DNA of 22,162 bases from a virus. Position numbers and translations under genes: made by a program. Positions within the stretch are counted from its first letter, which is position 1; every line of letters begins with the position of its first letter. The notes beneath the pieces were generated by a model. That model made no database searches, was not told where the DNA came from, and saw only the letters and a program-made list of their open reading frames with translations. Shown here piece by piece: positions 21,837 through 22,162 of this stretch. Where the stretch lies: positions 1 through 22,162 of the IMG/VR virus record IMGVR_UViG_3300027833_001292; one strand, written 5' to 3'.

Positions 21837-22076
21837 ATGAATACAACAGAAGAACTTCTAGTTATCTTTATGGAAGAATGTAATGAAGCTGCTATTGAAG
21901 CTTCAAAGATCATTCGTTTCGGCAAGGGTACAGAGCGACTTGAATCTGAAGTGGGCGATGTTATATGCATGATTAAACTACTTGAAGAGCAAGGCATGAT
22001 TGACATGACTAATGTACAATATTGTGCAGATGCTAAACGTGAAAAACTAAAAAAATGGAGTAATCTAAATGTCTGA
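21837..22076 (+). CDS. MazG-like nucleotide pyrophosphohydrolase
   Basis: A 79-residue all-helical protein with the MazG-type metal-binding pattern. EECNEAAIEASK supplies the ExxE pair, and after a loop ESEVGDV supplies ExxD. Such enzymes hydrolyse NTPs or dNTPs to monophosphates, and in phages may clean nucleotide pools or adjust alarmone levels. At this length it is a minimal single-repeat form. The ATG at 21837 (MNTTEELL) has TAAGGAATAA upstream and a class I promoter; an in-frame ATG at 21783 starts inside the promoter and is rejected. Its end overlaps the last gene by 8 nt. Confidence 0.8.
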   Translation: MNTTEELLVIFMEECNEAAIEASKIIRFGKGTERLESEVGDVICMIKLLEEQGMIDMTNVQYCADAKREKLKKWSNLNV

Positions 22077-22162
22077 TTGGGCACACGATATCCACATGAT
22101 GCACCACCAGTTCGGTGTTAAAGAGTGGTTTGAAAAGAATAAACACGACAAAGATCTAATGG
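22069..22162 (+). CDS. Unknown protein, 3' end outside the window
   Basis: Only 31 residues are visible, starting MSDWAHDIHMMHHQFGVKEW. The ATG at 22069 has TGGAG upstream and overlaps the MazG-like gene by 8 nt. The opening (an IHxMHxxFGVxxW pattern with a helical follow-up) is reminiscent of a second MazG/HisE-type phage protein, but too little is seen to be sure. Confidence 0.6.
   Translation, partial: MSDWAHDIHMMHHQFGVKEWFEKNKHDKDLM

Noticed and set aside
1-22162. CRISPR array, insertion sequence or integrase
   Set aside because: No regularly spaced repeats, transposase or integrase genes, or terminal inverted repeats were seen. The window looks like a strictly lytic phage core.

Overview
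This window is part of the genome of a T4-like (myovirus-type) bacteriophage. It carries the T4 replication and late-transcription core in a recognisable order: uvsW, late sigma factor 55, recombination nuclease 47/46, sliding clamp 45, dsbA-like, clamp loader 44 and 62, regA and DNA polymerase 43. All protein genes are on the plus strand and tightly packed. The DNA is AT-rich, and the accessory set (Hsp20, CobS/MoxR-type ATPase, MazG-like, Sm-like proteins) is typical of marine T4-like phages. The host is probably an alphaproteobacterium, because the phage encodes its own circularly permuted (two-piece) tmRNA whose T-arm and acceptor look alphaproteobacterial. That host assignment is inference.

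Layout. 1-1614: the C-terminal part of UvsW and an Sm-like small protein, followed by a gap (1615-1785) holding one promoter in each direction. 1786-6660: sigma 55, a truncated-type nucleotide-sugar dehydrogenase and an SDR epimerase overlapping it, then 47 and 46. 6661-10619: a CobT-like VWA/HExxH protein, a 44-aa membrane peptide, a CobS/MoxR AAA+ ATPase and a DUF3310-like protein. 10620-12405: clamp 45, a small acidic protein, a DsbA-like protein, tRNA-Pro(UGG) and two small membrane proteins. 12406-14648: two tandem palindromes and a promoter, then 44, a cytidylyltransferase wedged between 44 and 62, 62 and regA. 14649-18393: an accessory island with a HAD phosphatase, a second Sm-like protein, Hsp20, small DUF proteins, a small secreted beta-barrel-like protein, a thermonuclease, a half-size Na/Pi cotransporter and small unknowns. 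18394-18790: tmRNA. 18791 to the end: DNA polymerase 43, an unknown protein, a MazG-like protein and a truncated last gene.

Regulation can be read directly. Nine plus-strand promoters and one minus-strand promoter share TGTACA, exactly 17 bp, TATAAT, with GTGG or GTGT just before the -10. They precede sigma 55, the VWA gene, the CobS operon, 45, 44, HAD, tmRNA, 43 and the MazG-like gene. A second class is the T4 late box TATAAATA, upstream of Hsp20, the thermonuclease and tmRNA. The phage's own gp55, gp45 and DsbA-like protein would be the expected machinery for the second class.

Most notable: the phage-borne permuted tmRNA with tag ANNNFAPSGFALAA, apparently under both an early and a late promoter; a perfect 13-bp inverted repeat that encloses a late promoter and would sequester the thermonuclease ribosome-binding site in read-through RNA only; the half-size Na/Pi cotransporter; a phage gene with a signal peptide and an outer-membrane-type C-terminus; and the uniform 17-bp-spaced promoter family.
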